Shown here piece by piece: positions 8,384 through 16,632 of a stretch of DNA of 64,000 nt; position 1 is the first letter of the stretch; every line of letters begins with the position of its first letter. The translations under genes and the position numbers were made by a program. The DNA comes from Pseudomonas rhizophila (GTDB lineage: Bacteria > Pseudomonadota > Gammaproteobacteria > Pseudomonadales > Pseudomonadaceae), in the NCBI RefSeq assembly GCF_003033885.1, contig NZ_CP024081.1, positions 2,911,462 to 2,975,461 on the forward strand, given 5' to 3'. The notes beneath the pieces are model-generated. The model did no database searches and was not told the DNA's origin. It saw only the letters and a list, made by a program, of their open reading frames with translations.

Positions 8384-9592
8384 ATGGAAAATATGCAAAG
8401 CGCTGTGGACACTCTGGTCCACAGCTCCAACACGCTGTTCATTTTGCTCGGTGCGGTCATGGTTCTGGCGATGCACGCCGGTTTCGCGTTCCTTGAAGTG
8501 GGAACTGTCCGACAGAAGAACCAGGTCAATGCACTGTCGAAAATTCTCAGTGATTTCGCCGTCTCCACCCTGGCCTATTTCTTCGTGGGCTACTGGGTTT
8601 CCTACGGCGTGACCTTCCTGCAACCTGCTGCGGCGCTCAACGTCGATCATGGTTACAGCCTGGTGAAGTTCTTCTTCCTGTTGACGTTCGCCGCCGCGAT
8701 CCCGGCGATCATTTCCGGCGGTATTGCCGAGCGTGCCCGATTTGCCCCTCAGTTGTGTGCCACGGTGTTGATCGTCGCGTTTGTGTATCCATTCTTCGAA
8801 GGCGTGGTCTGGAATGGCAATTTCGGCCTGCAGGCCTGGTTGCAAGCCCAGTTCGGCGCTGGCTTCCATGATTTTGCCGGTTCGGTGGTCGTGCATGCCA
8901 TGGGCGGATGGCTGGCGCTGGCGGCCGTGCTCTTGCTGGGGCCGCGTAACGGCCGTTACCGCGACGGTCGTCTGGTGGCGTTCGCGCCATCGAGTATTCC
9001 TTTCCTGGCCTTGGGTTCGTGGATCCTGATTGTCGGCTGGTTCGGCTTCAACGTGATGAGCGCCCAGACGCTGCCGGCGGTGAGCGGGTTGGTGGCGATC
9101 AATTCATTGATGGCCATGGTCGGCGGGACCGTGGCGGCGTTGGTCGTCGGACGCAATGACCCCGGCTTTCTGCACAACGGTCCGTTGGCCGGGCTGGTAG
9201 CGGTCTGTGCCGGTTCGGACCTGATGCACCCGATCGGCGCACTCGTGACCGGAGCTATCGCCGGTGCCTTGTTTGTCTGGTTTTTCACCGCGGCCCAGGG
9301 CAAGTGGAAGATCGATGATGTGCTCGGTGTCTGGCCGCTCCACGGGTTGTGTGGTGTCTGGGGCGGCATTGCTTGCGGGATCTTCGGCCAGAGCGCTCTG
9401 GGCGGCCTGGGCGGGGTCAGTTTGATCAGCCAACTGATCGGCACCACGCTGGGCGTTGTCGTTGCCCTGTGCGGCGGGTTCGCGGTCTATGGTGCGATCA
9501 AGGCTGTGGTGGGACTGCGGCTGACTCAGGAGCAGGAGTATTACGGCGCCGACCTTTCGATCCACAAGATCGGCGCGGTCAGTCAGGACTGA
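8384..9592 (+). CDS. Amt-family ammonium transporter
   Basis: A polytopic inner-membrane channel of 402 residues for ammonium or ammonia. Recognisable Amt segments are AMHAGFAFLEVGTVRQKN near the start, FFEGVVWN, the DFAGSVVVHAMGGW block with one pore histidine, and WPLHGLCGVWGGIACGIFG with the region of the second. I choose the ATG at 8384 (MENMQSAV), because the codons back to 8309 read like leader DNA and Amt proteins begin near this point. There is no clear N-terminal signal peptide, unlike E. coli AmtB. No glnK lies beside it. It converges on the antiporter gene with two bases between stop codons. Confidence 0.92.
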   Translation: MENMQSAVDTLVHSSNTLFILLGAVMVLAMHAGFAFLEVGTVRQKNQVNALSKILSDFAVSTLAYFFVGYWVSYGVTFLQPAAALNVDHGYSLVKFFFLLTFAAAIPAIISGGIAERARFAPQLCATVLIVAFVYPFFEGVVWNGNFGLQAWLQAQFGAGFHDFAGSVVVHAMGGWLALAAVLLLGPRNGRYRDGRLVAFAPSSIPFLALGSWILIVGWFGFNVMSAQTLPAVSGLVAINSLMAMVGGTVAALVVGRNDPGFLHNGPLAGLVAVCAGSDLMHPIGALVTGAIAGALFVWFFTAAQGKWKIDDVLGVWPLHGLCGVWGGIACGIFGQSALGGLGGVSLISQLIGTTLGVVVALCGGFAVYGAIKAVVGLRLTQEQEYYGADLSIHKIGAVSQD

Positions 9593-9594
9593 TC

Positions 9595-11307
9595 CTAAGG
9601 CTCTTTGTCCTGATTCCCAGGATAAAAACCGTGTAGCAAGCGATAGCGGTCGTGGCGGACCTGATCCACATGCTGCTGGACCTGCTGGTTCGGCAGCCCG
9701 AGCATGATCAGGGCGTGGGAGGCCAGCATCAGGCTTGACTCCAGCAGCTCCGGGACCACTTCGCTGGCCCCGGCAGCCTGCAACTCCGCCAATTGGCTGT
9801 CATCGCGGGTACGCACCAGAATCGGCACCTGGGGATTGAGCCGGCGGGCTTCCTTGAGCACGCTGATGGCGATGTCGGTTTTGTCCACGGCGATCACCAG
9901 CAGCTTGGCGCGACTCAGTCCGACGGCGGCCAGCAGGTCGCCTCGGCGTGAATCCCCATAGTGCACGCAGCTTTCCCCGACGCTGGCTTCCTGAATGATG
10001 ACTGGATCGTCGTCCAGGGCCACGAACGCCTGGTGTTCCCTGCGTAGAAACCTGCCGATTGACTGGCCGACGCGACCATACCCGCAAATGACTACATGAC
10101 CCGACAAATCGGCGTTGAGTGCGCTTATCTGGTCCAGCTGTGCCTCTTCGTTGGGTTTGCGGTGCAGGCGGGCAGCAATGCGCGGCGCGGCACGCAACAG
10201 CAGTGGCGTCAGCAGCATCGAGCAGAAGGTCGCTGCCAGCAGCAGGCCGCTGATGTCGGCGGGCATGAGGCGGTTCTGCTGCATCAGTGCCATCAGGGCA
10301 AAACAGAATTCGCCGCCCTGGGCCAGGGCCAGGCCACTGCGCCAGGAGGTTTCGCCGTCGTCCCCTTGCCATTTCACCAGCACTGCGACCACGCAGCCTT
10401 TGATAAGCATCAATCCCAGGGTCAAGCCGAGGATCAGCAAGCCGTCCTCCACAAACAACTGCAGATCGATCAGCATGCCGATGCTGACGAAAAACAGCCC
10501 CAGCAGAATGTCGCGGAACGGCCGTATGTCTGCCTCGATCTGATGTCGGTAATGGCTTTCCCCCAACAACATGCCTGCCAGAAACGCCCCAAGCGCCGGT
10601 GACAGACCCAGCAGATGGGTCAGCCAAGCCGTCAGCAATACGATCACCAGGGCCAGCAGCACGAACAGCTCAGCGGACCGGGATTCGGCCACTTCATGGA
10701 ACAGCCGCGGCAGCAGTAGACGACTGGCCAGCAGTAAACCGCCGAACAGCACCAGGGTCTTGCCCAGGGTCAGGGGCAACGCCCAGTACCATGGTTGCTC
10801 GCTGCTGCCGGCGAACACGGGGACGAGGGTCAACAGCAACACCGCGACGACATCCTGAAACAGCAGCACACCGATTGCGTTCTGGCCATGGCTGCTGAAT
10901 ATTTCCCCCAGGCTGGTCAGCTCCTTGCTGACAATAGCGGTGGAGGACAAGGCCAGCCCGGCGCCGAGCAGCATGGCCGCGACAGGCGGGGCGCCGAAGA
11001 GCAGCAGCAGACTGCCCAGCAGTATCCCTGAGCACAGCACCTGCAGGCTGCCAAGGCCGAACACGACCCTGCGCAGTTCGATCATCTTCGCCAGGGAGAA
11101 CTCCAGCCCCAGCGAGAACAACAGGAAAACCACCCCGAGCTCGGCCAGGTCTGGCAGTTCCTCGCTGTCGTTCACCCAGTCCAGGGCGGTGGGGCCGACC
11201 GCCAGACCGACACACAGATAACCCAGTACCGGCGGCAGGCGCAGTCGCCTGAACAGGGCGATGACCACCAGGGACGAGGCAAGAATGATCAGCAGATTGG
11301 CAAACAA
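9595..11307 (-). CDS. CPA2-family monovalent cation:proton antiporter with TrkA-N domain
   Basis: An integral membrane antiporter (KefB/KefC-like) of 570 residues. About 380 residues hold twelve or so membrane helices with the Na_H_Exchanger features LPPVLGYLCVGLAVGPTA, ALSSTAIVSK and LLFQDVVAV. The C-terminal cytoplasmic RCK/TrkA-N domain shows the Rossmann glycines VVICGYGRVGQSIGRFL and the acidic pair ALDDDP. I take TTG at 11307 as start: GGAG lies six bases upstream and the protein then begins (M)FANLLIILASSL. The open frame upstream to 11391 lacks family character. The ion (K+ or Na+) cannot be read from sequence. No KefG/KefF-type partner is adjacent. Confidence 0.9.
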   Translation of the reverse strand: MFANLLIILASSLVVIALFRRLRLPPVLGYLCVGLAVGPTALDWVNDSEELPDLAELGVVFLLFSLGLEFSLAKMIELRRVVFGLGSLQVLCSGILLGSLLLLFGAPPVAAMLLGAGLALSSTAIVSKELTSLGEIFSSHGQNAIGVLLFQDVVAVLLLTLVPVFAGSSEQPWYWALPLTLGKTLVLFGGLLLASRLLLPRLFHEVAESRSAELFVLLALVIVLLTAWLTHLLGLSPALGAFLAGMLLGESHYRHQIEADIRPFRDILLGLFFVSIGMLIDLQLFVEDGLLILGLTLGLMLIKGCVVAVLVKWQGDDGETSWRSGLALAQGGEFCFALMALMQQNRLMPADISGLLLAATFCSMLLTPLLLRAAPRIAARLHRKPNEEAQLDQISALNADLSGHVVICGYGRVGQSIGRFLRREHQAFVALDDDPVIIQEASVGESCVHYGDSRRGDLLAAVGLSRAKLLVIAVDKTDIAISVLKEARRLNPQVPILVRTRDDSQLAELQAAGASEVVPELLESSLMLASHALIMLGLPNQQVQQHVDQVRHDRYRLLHGFYPGNQDKEP

Positions 11308-11498
11308 GGGGTACTCCGTTTCAAGGTTTGCGCCACACAGCGTAGAAGGAAAATAAGCGCCGGGCATTGCCGGAAAAGTATTGGCGCTCAATGATTTGCA
11401 CAGCGTTTTACCGAAGCACTGTCAGATTTTCTACCCGGCTCGACGGTTTTGCAGGGTGGGCCTAGAATGACCGTCTCTCTTTAGTGGGTCTACCTGCC

Positions 11499-11738
11499 AT
11501 GCCTCCTGAATGCCAGTTGTTCGGCACCCTGGGTTGTCATCTTTGTGAAGTTGCCGAAGGTGTATTGATGTCTTTCGTCGAGCATGGATTGTTGGTGGAG
11601 CTGGTGGATATCGCCGAGAGCGAGGTTTTGTCCGAACGTTATGGGCTGCGAATCCCGGTCCTGCGCCGGATCGATACGGGCGCGGAACTGGATTGGCCTT
11701 TTGACGATGCTGATCAGGTGGCTGCTTTCCTGAGTTGA
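11499..11738 (+). CDS. glutaredoxin-like (DUF836) protein
   Basis: A 79-residue thioredoxin-fold protein with the redox pair Cys13-His-Leu-Cys16 right after the first strand (QLFGTLGCHLCE), and the cis-proline region RIPVLRR. It is shorter than classical glutaredoxins and fits the DUF836 glutaredoxin-like group common in pseudomonads. The ATG at 11499 is preferred over 11484 because the first strand starts here; the ribosome site is weak. Substrates are unknown. Confidence 0.85.
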   Translation: MPPECQLFGTLGCHLCEVAEGVLMSFVEHGLLVELVDIAESEVLSERYGLRIPVLRRIDTGAELDWPFDDADQVAAFLS

Positions 11739-11830
11739 AGCCTGCCATACGTCGCGTCCGGGCACTGCCATTGGCGAAAATCCCCTTCTTCGGTTACTGT
11801 ATGCCCATACAGTTATCTGGAGTGCGTCCC

Positions 11831-12151
11831 TTGGTCAATGTCGAACAACTGAAAAACAGCGTGAACAGGATGTCCGTGGACGTTGTGCGCGAGGCGGTCC
11901 AGGAGTTGCGCCTGGACGGGCTGGTAACCGAAGGCAAGACGCCCTTCAACAAACTGCATTTCAACACCTGCTTCGCCGAGATCGAAGCACTGTTCCAGCG
12001 TGCCGGCTACCACAAGCAACTGGATGTGGTGGGTTACCAGGGCCTGTTGTATGCGTTGTACGATCCGGGTCGCTGGGAGGCGGTGGAAGTGCTGCGCTGG
12101 TTGAAGGAGTTCACTGAAGCGGCAGCAAAGACGACGTCGATCCCGGCGTGA
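11831..12151 (+). CDS. conserved Pseudomonas hypothetical protein
   Basis: A soluble protein of 106 residues that I do not recognise as a named family. It is largely helical, begins (M)VNVEQLKNSVNRMSVDVVRE, and has a Tyr- and Trp-rich C-terminal half (GYQGLLYALYDPGRWEAVEVLRW). I choose a TTG at 11831 because GGAG lies eight bases before it. The frame is open back to 11735, but those 32 codons look like noncoding sequence. It follows the glutaredoxin-like gene and precedes the pseudouridine synthase, all on the plus strand. Confidence 0.7.
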   Translation: MVNVEQLKNSVNRMSVDVVREAVQELRLDGLVTEGKTPFNKLHFNTCFAEIEALFQRAGYHKQLDVVGYQGLLYALYDPGRWEAVEVLRWLKEFTEAAAKTTSIPA

Positions 12152-12221
12152 AGCAATCATTGCTGGGCTGACATGGGCGGCTGGCGGATAATGCCGCCCT
12201 GCCAAAAGATTAGAGTTTTCA

Positions 12222-13112
12222 ATGTCCCGGTCATCATTTTGCGCCGCTCACCATCAGGCCAGTACCTTGTATCTTCCGCCCGGCTCCTGGCAGACGGTGC
12301 TGGAGTGCCTGTGCGAGCATTTCAGCACCATCAGTCGCGAGCAGTGGCTGGACCGCATCACCCGGGGGCGGGTATTGGACGGCGAGGGCAGGGCCATTGC
12401 TGCCGACCTGCCGTACCGGGAAGGCCTGCGCATCCACTACTTTCGTGAGGTGCCTGACGAGAAGCCGATCCCGGTCGTGGAATCGATTCTGTATGCCGAC
12501 GAACATCTGGTGGTAGCAGACAAGCCGCATTTTCTGCCTGTCACTCCAGCGGGCGAGTATGTCGAGCAGACCCTGTTGCGACGTCTGATCCGACGTCTGG
12601 ACAATCCCCATCTGGTGCCCTTGCACCGTATCGACCGGCATACGGCGGGGCTGGTACTGTTTTCAGCCAACCCGCAGACCCGTTCGGCTTATCAGTCGCT
12701 GTTTCCAACGCGCAAAATCGAGAAACGCTACCAGGCCATAGCCCCTGCGTTACCTCAGATGACCTTTCCTCGGGTGCATAAGAGCCGAATGATCGATGGC
12801 GAGCCGTTCTTCCGGATGCAGGAAGGGCCGGGCGAGCCCAATACCGAAACGGCCATCGAAGTCCTGGAAAAGAACGGCGAGTTGTGGCGCTACGGTCTGT
12901 CTCCGGTCACGGGCAAGAAGCACCAGTTGCGAGTGCATATGAATGCCCTCGGGGCGGCTATCTGTAACGATCCGTTCTACCCGGACGTGCTGCGGGACGT
13001 GGAGGACGATTACGCCAACCCGCTCAAGCTGCTGGCCCAGGGGTTGAGTTTTATCGATCCTGTCACCGGCCAGGAACGTGTTTTTCAAAGCGATATCAGC
13101 TTGCAGTGGTAA
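12222..13112 (+). CDS. RluA-family pseudouridine synthase
   Basis: An RNA-modifying enzyme of 296 residues that isomerises uridine to pseudouridine in rRNA or tRNA. The catalytic motif is HRIDRHTAGLVLFS, with the catalytic Asp at about 139. Other family blocks are VVADKPHFLPVTP and the C-terminal GKKHQLRVHM. The N-terminal 75 residues are not a clear S4 domain. Members of this subfamily in Pseudomonas are usually left without a target, so I give no symbol. The ATG at 12222 follows TAGAG at proper spacing. A strong hairpin terminator follows the gene. Confidence 0.92.
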   Translation: MSRSSFCAAHHQASTLYLPPGSWQTVLECLCEHFSTISREQWLDRITRGRVLDGEGRAIAADLPYREGLRIHYFREVPDEKPIPVVESILYADEHLVVADKPHFLPVTPAGEYVEQTLLRRLIRRLDNPHLVPLHRIDRHTAGLVLFSANPQTRSAYQSLFPTRKIEKRYQAIAPALPQMTFPRVHKSRMIDGEPFFRMQEGPGEPNTETAIEVLEKNGELWRYGLSPVTGKKHQLRVHMNALGAAICNDPFYPDVLRDVEDDYANPLKLLAQGLSFIDPVTGQERVFQSDISLQW

Positions 13113-13136
13113 TCGGGCTGACTTTCGAACAGGCAT

Positions 13137-13167
13137 CAAAAAGCCCGCAAGTATCGCGGGCTTTTCT
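13137..13167. terminator. bidirectional rho-independent terminator
   Basis: AAAAAGCCCGC, a seven-base loop, then GCGGGCTTTTCT. The stem has A-runs on one side and T-runs on the other, so it can end both the plus-strand pseudouridine synthase gene and the minus-strand lipoprotein gene that converge here. Confidence 0.9.
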
Positions 13168-13190
13168 GTAGCTGGCTGTGGCGTTGAGGG

Positions 13191-13412
13191 TTACAGGTCT
13201 TTAACGGTACGAACCTGATCCTTGTTCACGCGAGTCTCTTTACCGTCCAGTTGCTCGAATTCGTAGAAGCCGGTGTCTTCGTCGTACTCGGGGGTGTCGA
13301 CGGCCTGGATTTCGCGACCGTCATTCAAGGTAATCACTGTTGGCGATGCGCACCCGGCGAGAGTGGCGAGGCCCAGTGCGAGCATGAAAGTGGCGAGGGT
13401 CCGTTGAGTCAT
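13191..13412 (-). CDS. YgdI/YgdR-type small lipoprotein
   Basis: A secreted lipoprotein of 73 residues. The first 20 residues form a signal peptide ending in the lipobox LAGC (Cys21). The mature part, VITLNDGREIQAVDTPEYDEDTG, then EFEQLDGKETRVNKDQV, has the small SH3-like beta fold of the YgdI/YgdR (DUF903) family. The residue after Cys is Ala, so outer-membrane sorting is expected. GGAG precedes the ATG. It ends at the shared terminator. Confidence 0.9.
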   Translation of the reverse strand: MTQRTLATFMLALGLATLAGCASPTVITLNDGREIQAVDTPEYDEDTGFYEFEQLDGKETRVNKDQVRTVKDL

Positions 13413-13488
13413 GGTGTTTCTCCGAAATAGGATTCTTCAAGTTACTGACCTTCAGACGTATACAGCGCGCGCAAGTTCCTGGCTAGTG

Positions 13489-14091
13489 TCAATCTGACAC
13501 ACCTTTGTGGCCGCTGAGCAGTTCCGGCGTGTTCAGATTTGCCAGGCGAATATCGTTGGCAGGGCATTGCAGTGCAGTCGCATGCAACGCCCGCATGATG
13601 CGGCCCGGGCTGCGTTCGCCTTCGCTCCAGGCCTGTTCGAAAGCCGGGGCCAGCGCCACAGGAATGACGCACAGCAACGGTTCCCAATGTTCACCATGAC
13701 GTACCATCAGTGGCTTGTCGGGATGCTGGCTCGCCTCGCTGAGCATGCTGTCGAGCAGGCTGGAGTCGATCTGCGGTACATCACACGGCAGCACCAGCAG
13801 AGAAGGGTATCGTGCCACCTTGAGGCCCGCCCGGATGCCTGCCAACGGGCCGGGGAAGCCCCCTTCATCGTCATGCACCAATTGATCGGCATACAGCGCA
13901 TAGCGTTCCGGATTGCGGTTGCAGGAGATAATCAGGTCGTCGCTCAGTGCGCGTGTCCGTCGATGCAGATGGGCGATCAACGGTTCGCCCTGCCACTGCA
14001 ACAGGCCTTTGTCCTGCCCGCCCATGCGTTGTCCGCGCCCCCCCGCCAGCAGCAGGATGGAGCATGATGGCGGGGAAGTATTCGAGGTCAT
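13489..14091 (-). CDS. mobA: molybdenum cofactor guanylyltransferase
   Basis: MobA attaches GMP from GTP to Mo-molybdopterin to make the bis-MGD cofactor of enzymes such as nitrate reductase and formate dehydrogenase. The nucleotide-binding start [18 protein letters not shown] has the family GxGxRMGG and Lys. [11 protein letters not shown] and the metal-binding VLPCDVP follow. I use the ATG at 14091 (MTSNTS; GGAG seven bases before) rather than the upstream start at 14106, giving 200 residues. It is divergent from moaB across 78 bases, in a mobA-moaB-moeA cluster also known from P. aeruginosa. Confidence 0.95.
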   Translation of the reverse strand: MTSNTSPPSCSILLLAGGRGQRMGGQDKGLLQWQGEPLIAHLHRRTRALSDDLIISCNRNPERYALYADQLVHDDEGGFPGPLAGIRAGLKVARYPSLLVLPCDVPQIDSSLLDSMLSEASQHPDKPLMVRHGEHWEPLLCVIPVALAPAFEQAWSEGERSPGRIMRALHATALQCPANDIRLANLNTPELLSGHKGVSD

Positions 14092-14169
14092 GGTGTGTCT
14101 CCGCACGGGCGAAAAAATGAAGCGCTGTGATATAACACCGGGCTGTTTCCTCTACAACTGGACGAGCCT

Positions 14170-14709
14170 ATGAAAGCCAAGGCTGATGTACCTTTCGTGC
14201 CGCTCAATATCGCGGTGCTGACAGTCAGTGATACCCGCACCCTTGAAACCGATACGTCGGGGCAGGTCTTTGTCGATCGGCTCACGGCGGCCGGTCACAA
14301 CCTGGCGGCGCGGGTTCTGCTCAAAGATGATTTGTACAAGATCCGCGCGCAAGTCGCGAACTGGATCGCCGAGGACGTCGTGCAAGTGGTGCTGATTACT
14401 GGCGGCACCGGTTTCACGGGACGCGACAGCACTCCGGAAGCCGTCGCGTGCCTGCTGGACAAACAGGTCGACGGCTTCGGTGAACTGTTTCGCCAAATAT
14501 CGGTGGCGGACATCGGCACTTCCACCGTCCAGTCTCGGGCGCTGGCAGGTCTGGCCAATGGCACGCTGGTTTGTTGCCTGCCTGGCTCAACCAACGCGGT
14601 GCGTACTGGCTGGGACGGGATACTGGCCGAGCAACTGGATGCGCGGCATCGTCCGTGTAACTTCGTGGCCCATCTGAAACAGGCAGCGCCTTGTGAATCC
14701 CGTGGGTAA
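14170..14709 (+). CDS. moaB: MoaB/MogA-type molybdopterin biosynthesis protein
   Basis: A cytoplasmic protein of 179 residues with the MoCF-binding fold: AVLTVSDTRTLETDTSG at the start and the molybdopterin loop LITGGTGFTGRDSTPEA. The family adenylylates molybdopterin or assists that step. It starts with ATG after GACGAGCCT, and a TATAAC -10-like element lies at about 14130. Its 3' end overlaps moeA by 17 bases, so the two are co-translated. Pseudomonads often hold two moaB/moeA sets, and I cannot tell from here which this is. Confidence 0.93.
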   Translation: MKAKADVPFVPLNIAVLTVSDTRTLETDTSGQVFVDRLTAAGHNLAARVLLKDDLYKIRAQVANWIAEDVVQVVLITGGTGFTGRDSTPEAVACLLDKQVDGFGELFRQISVADIGTSTVQSRALAGLANGTLVCCLPGSTNAVRTGWDGILAEQLDARHRPCNFVAHLKQAAPCESRG

Positions 14710-15919
14710 ACCGGGCAAGGCCGGTGCCTTGATGGCCGTGGAGGTGGCGTTGGAGCGTTTGCTCGAGATGGCGGCGGCTACGCCGATTGTCCAGCGTGAA
14801 CGTTTGCCTTTGGCCGCGGCGCAAGGCCGGGTGCTTGCAGAAGATCTGGTATCGACCCTTGATTTGCCGCCATGGCCCAACAGCGCCATGGACGGCTACG
14901 CGTTGCGGCTGGCTGACTGCACAGGTGAGCCCCTGGTGGTCAGTCAGCGAATTTTCGCCGGCCAGGCCCCGGAGCCGCTGGCTGCAGGAACCTGTGCACG
15001 GATCTTCACCGGAGCGCCTGTCCCTGCCGGCGCTGACTGCGTCGAGATGCAGGAAAACGCCGTGGTTGAAGATGACCTGCGCGTACGCTTTACCGAGCCC
15101 ATGGTGAGCGGGCAAAACATCCGCCCGCAGGGGCAGGAGACAACTGTCGGAGAAACGGTTCTTTCCTGCGGTACTCGCCTGGGGCCGATTGAACTGGGGC
15201 TGGCGGCGTCTCTTGGCTGCGCGTCGCTGGAGGTGGTGCGCAAGGTGCGTGTTGCAGTGCTCTCCACCGGTGACGAACTGGTAGAGCCAGGTCAGGCGCT
15301 GGGCCCTGGCCAGATCTATAACAGCAATCGCGTACTGCTCTGTGGCTGGTTGCAGCAGCTGGGTTGTGAGGTGGTCGACGCAGGTATTCTGCCCGACGAC
15401 TTGCCCGCCACCCGCCAGCGTCTGGGGCAGTTGTCGGATGTCGATCTGATCCTGTCCACTGGCGGCGTATCGGTGGGGGAGGCTGACTTCCTGGGGACCG
15501 CCTTGCGCGAGGAGGGTGAACTCGCGCTCTGGAAGCTTGCCATCAAGCCTGGGAAACCGCTGACGTTCGGGCATTTTCGTGGTGTGCCTGTGATCGGCCT
15601 GCCCGGAAACCCTGCCTCGACCTTGGTGACGTTCGCATTGTTAGCCCGGCCTTACTTGTTACGCCGCCAGGGTGTTCAGGCGGTAACGCCGCTCAAGTTC
15701 AAGGTACCGGCTGGCTTCGACTGGCCGAAGGCAGGCGGTCGACGAGAATACTTGCGAGGTCGCCTCGAGAACGGTCGGGCGATCATCTACCGCAATCAAA
15801 GCTCCGGTGTGCTGCGCAGCGCGGCCTGGGCTGAAGGACTGGTTGAGGTGCTTGAGGGGCGAACCCTGGTCGAAGGCGACGAAGTGGGTTTTATTCCCTT
15901 GAGCGAGGTCCTGGGCTAG
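14693..15919 (+). CDS. moeA: molybdopterin molybdenumtransferase
   Basis: MoeA inserts molybdate into adenylylated molybdopterin. The 408-residue protein shows the family blocks PPWPNSAMDGYALR, IFTGAPVPAGAD, PQGQE, LSTGDELVEPG, ILSTGGVSVGEADF and GLPGNPAS. The start is a GTG at 14693 inside the end of moaB; an internal ATG fourteen codons on (MAVEVALERLL) is an alternative that keeps every domain. It is the last gene of moaB-moeA and is followed by a good terminator. Confidence 0.94.
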   Translation: MNPVGKPGKAGALMAVEVALERLLEMAAATPIVQRERLPLAAAQGRVLAEDLVSTLDLPPWPNSAMDGYALRLADCTGEPLVVSQRIFAGQAPEPLAAGTCARIFTGAPVPAGADCVEMQENAVVEDDLRVRFTEPMVSGQNIRPQGQETTVGETVLSCGTRLGPIELGLAASLGCASLEVVRKVRVAVLSTGDELVEPGQALGPGQIYNSNRVLLCGWLQQLGCEVVDAGILPDDLPATRQRLGQLSDVDLILSTGGVSVGEADFLGTALREEGELALWKLAIKPGKPLTFGHFRGVPVIGLPGNPASTLVTFALLARPYLLRRQGVQAVTPLKFKVPAGFDWPKAGGRREYLRGRLENGRAIIYRNQSSGVLRSAAWAEGLVEVLEGRTLVEGDEVGFIPLSEVLG

Positions 15920-15941
15920 CGCTGCGGCACTGGGGTATCCG

Positions 15942-15966
15942 GCCCGAGTCGAGTGCTCGGGCTTTT
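15942..15966 (+). terminator. rho-independent terminator after moeA
   Basis: GCCCGAG, a seven-base loop, CTCGGGC, then TTTT. The perfect 7-bp stem lies 23 bases after the moeA stop and in front of the end of the convergent small membrane protein gene. Confidence 0.85.
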
Positions 15967-15980
15967 CATGCCCATCGGCT

Positions 15981-16175
15981 TTATCGCGAGAGCAGCATGA
16001 CCAGTTGATCGAATCGACTGTTCGCAATCCAGCCCAGCAGGCCAAAGACCACCGCTGCTGCGCCTGCTGAATAGGCGAGCCTGTGGCGGATGACCTTCAC
16101 ATCGGTTCGGATTTCATCCATGTCTTTACGGATGTATTTAAGGTGAGTTTCCAGTTCAACGACGCGCGGTTCCAA
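15981..16175 (-). CDS. small coiled-coil, single-helix membrane protein
   Basis: With the start at a TTG at 16175 the protein has 64 residues. An N-terminal coiled coil (VVELETHLKYIRKDMDEIRT) is followed by a membrane helix (YSAGAAAVVFGLLGWIA) and a short tail. The start is supported by a full GGAGGA six bases upstream. The frame stays open to 16394, and a longer product starting at a Met such as the one in MHSHKYKLSP, with two nearby cysteines (ECKSC), cannot be excluded. The layout recalls small phage-derived or hemolysin XhlA-like proteins, but this is only a resemblance. Confidence 0.6.
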   Translation of the reverse strand: MEPRVVELETHLKYIRKDMDEIRTDVKVIRHRLAYSAGAAAVVFGLLGWIANSRFDQLVMLLSR

Positions 16176-16632
16176 ATCAATTCCTCCTGCGGGATTACTG
16201 CAACTTTTGCATTCGTTTTGAACGTTGGCCTGTTCGCTTCCAAATGATGCGAGCTGCCGGGGCGACAGCTTGTATTTATGGCTATGCATGGGGCGCTTCA
16301 TCCCCTTGGCCATAACTGTTCGAACCACTGTTCCGGCCCCTGCGGGCCGTGATGTATCCATCCATGGGTTAAGACATCCTTGTGTAATGAGCATTTAAAC
16401 GATCCAGCACAACAGAGCACCAAAGTGTCTCAATACCGTTGACGGGTCAATTGAGCTGATTCGCCAGTTCTTGTAAGAAAATTCTTCGAGTCGAGAAGTG
16501 GGCGGCGGGGGCTGTCCGCCGGTTTTCCCCATGGGCGCGCGGCGCAGTCTTTTATTTAATTTGAATCGGTCCGGGCTTTTTCGGCCGTGTGAGTGGTCCC
16601 ATTCTCTGAACCTTCCCATGACGGAGATAACA
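16176..16632. other. gap before yegS, mostly without supported genes
   Basis: These 457 bases separate the small membrane protein gene from yegS. The minus-strand frame of the small gene continues here for 73 codons with no stop, which may be chance or an N-terminal extension. The plus-strand frame upstream of yegS (from 16498) looks noncoding. The yegS promoter must lie here, but I see no clear sigma-70 boxes. No repeat or RNA gene was recognised. Confidence 0.4.
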
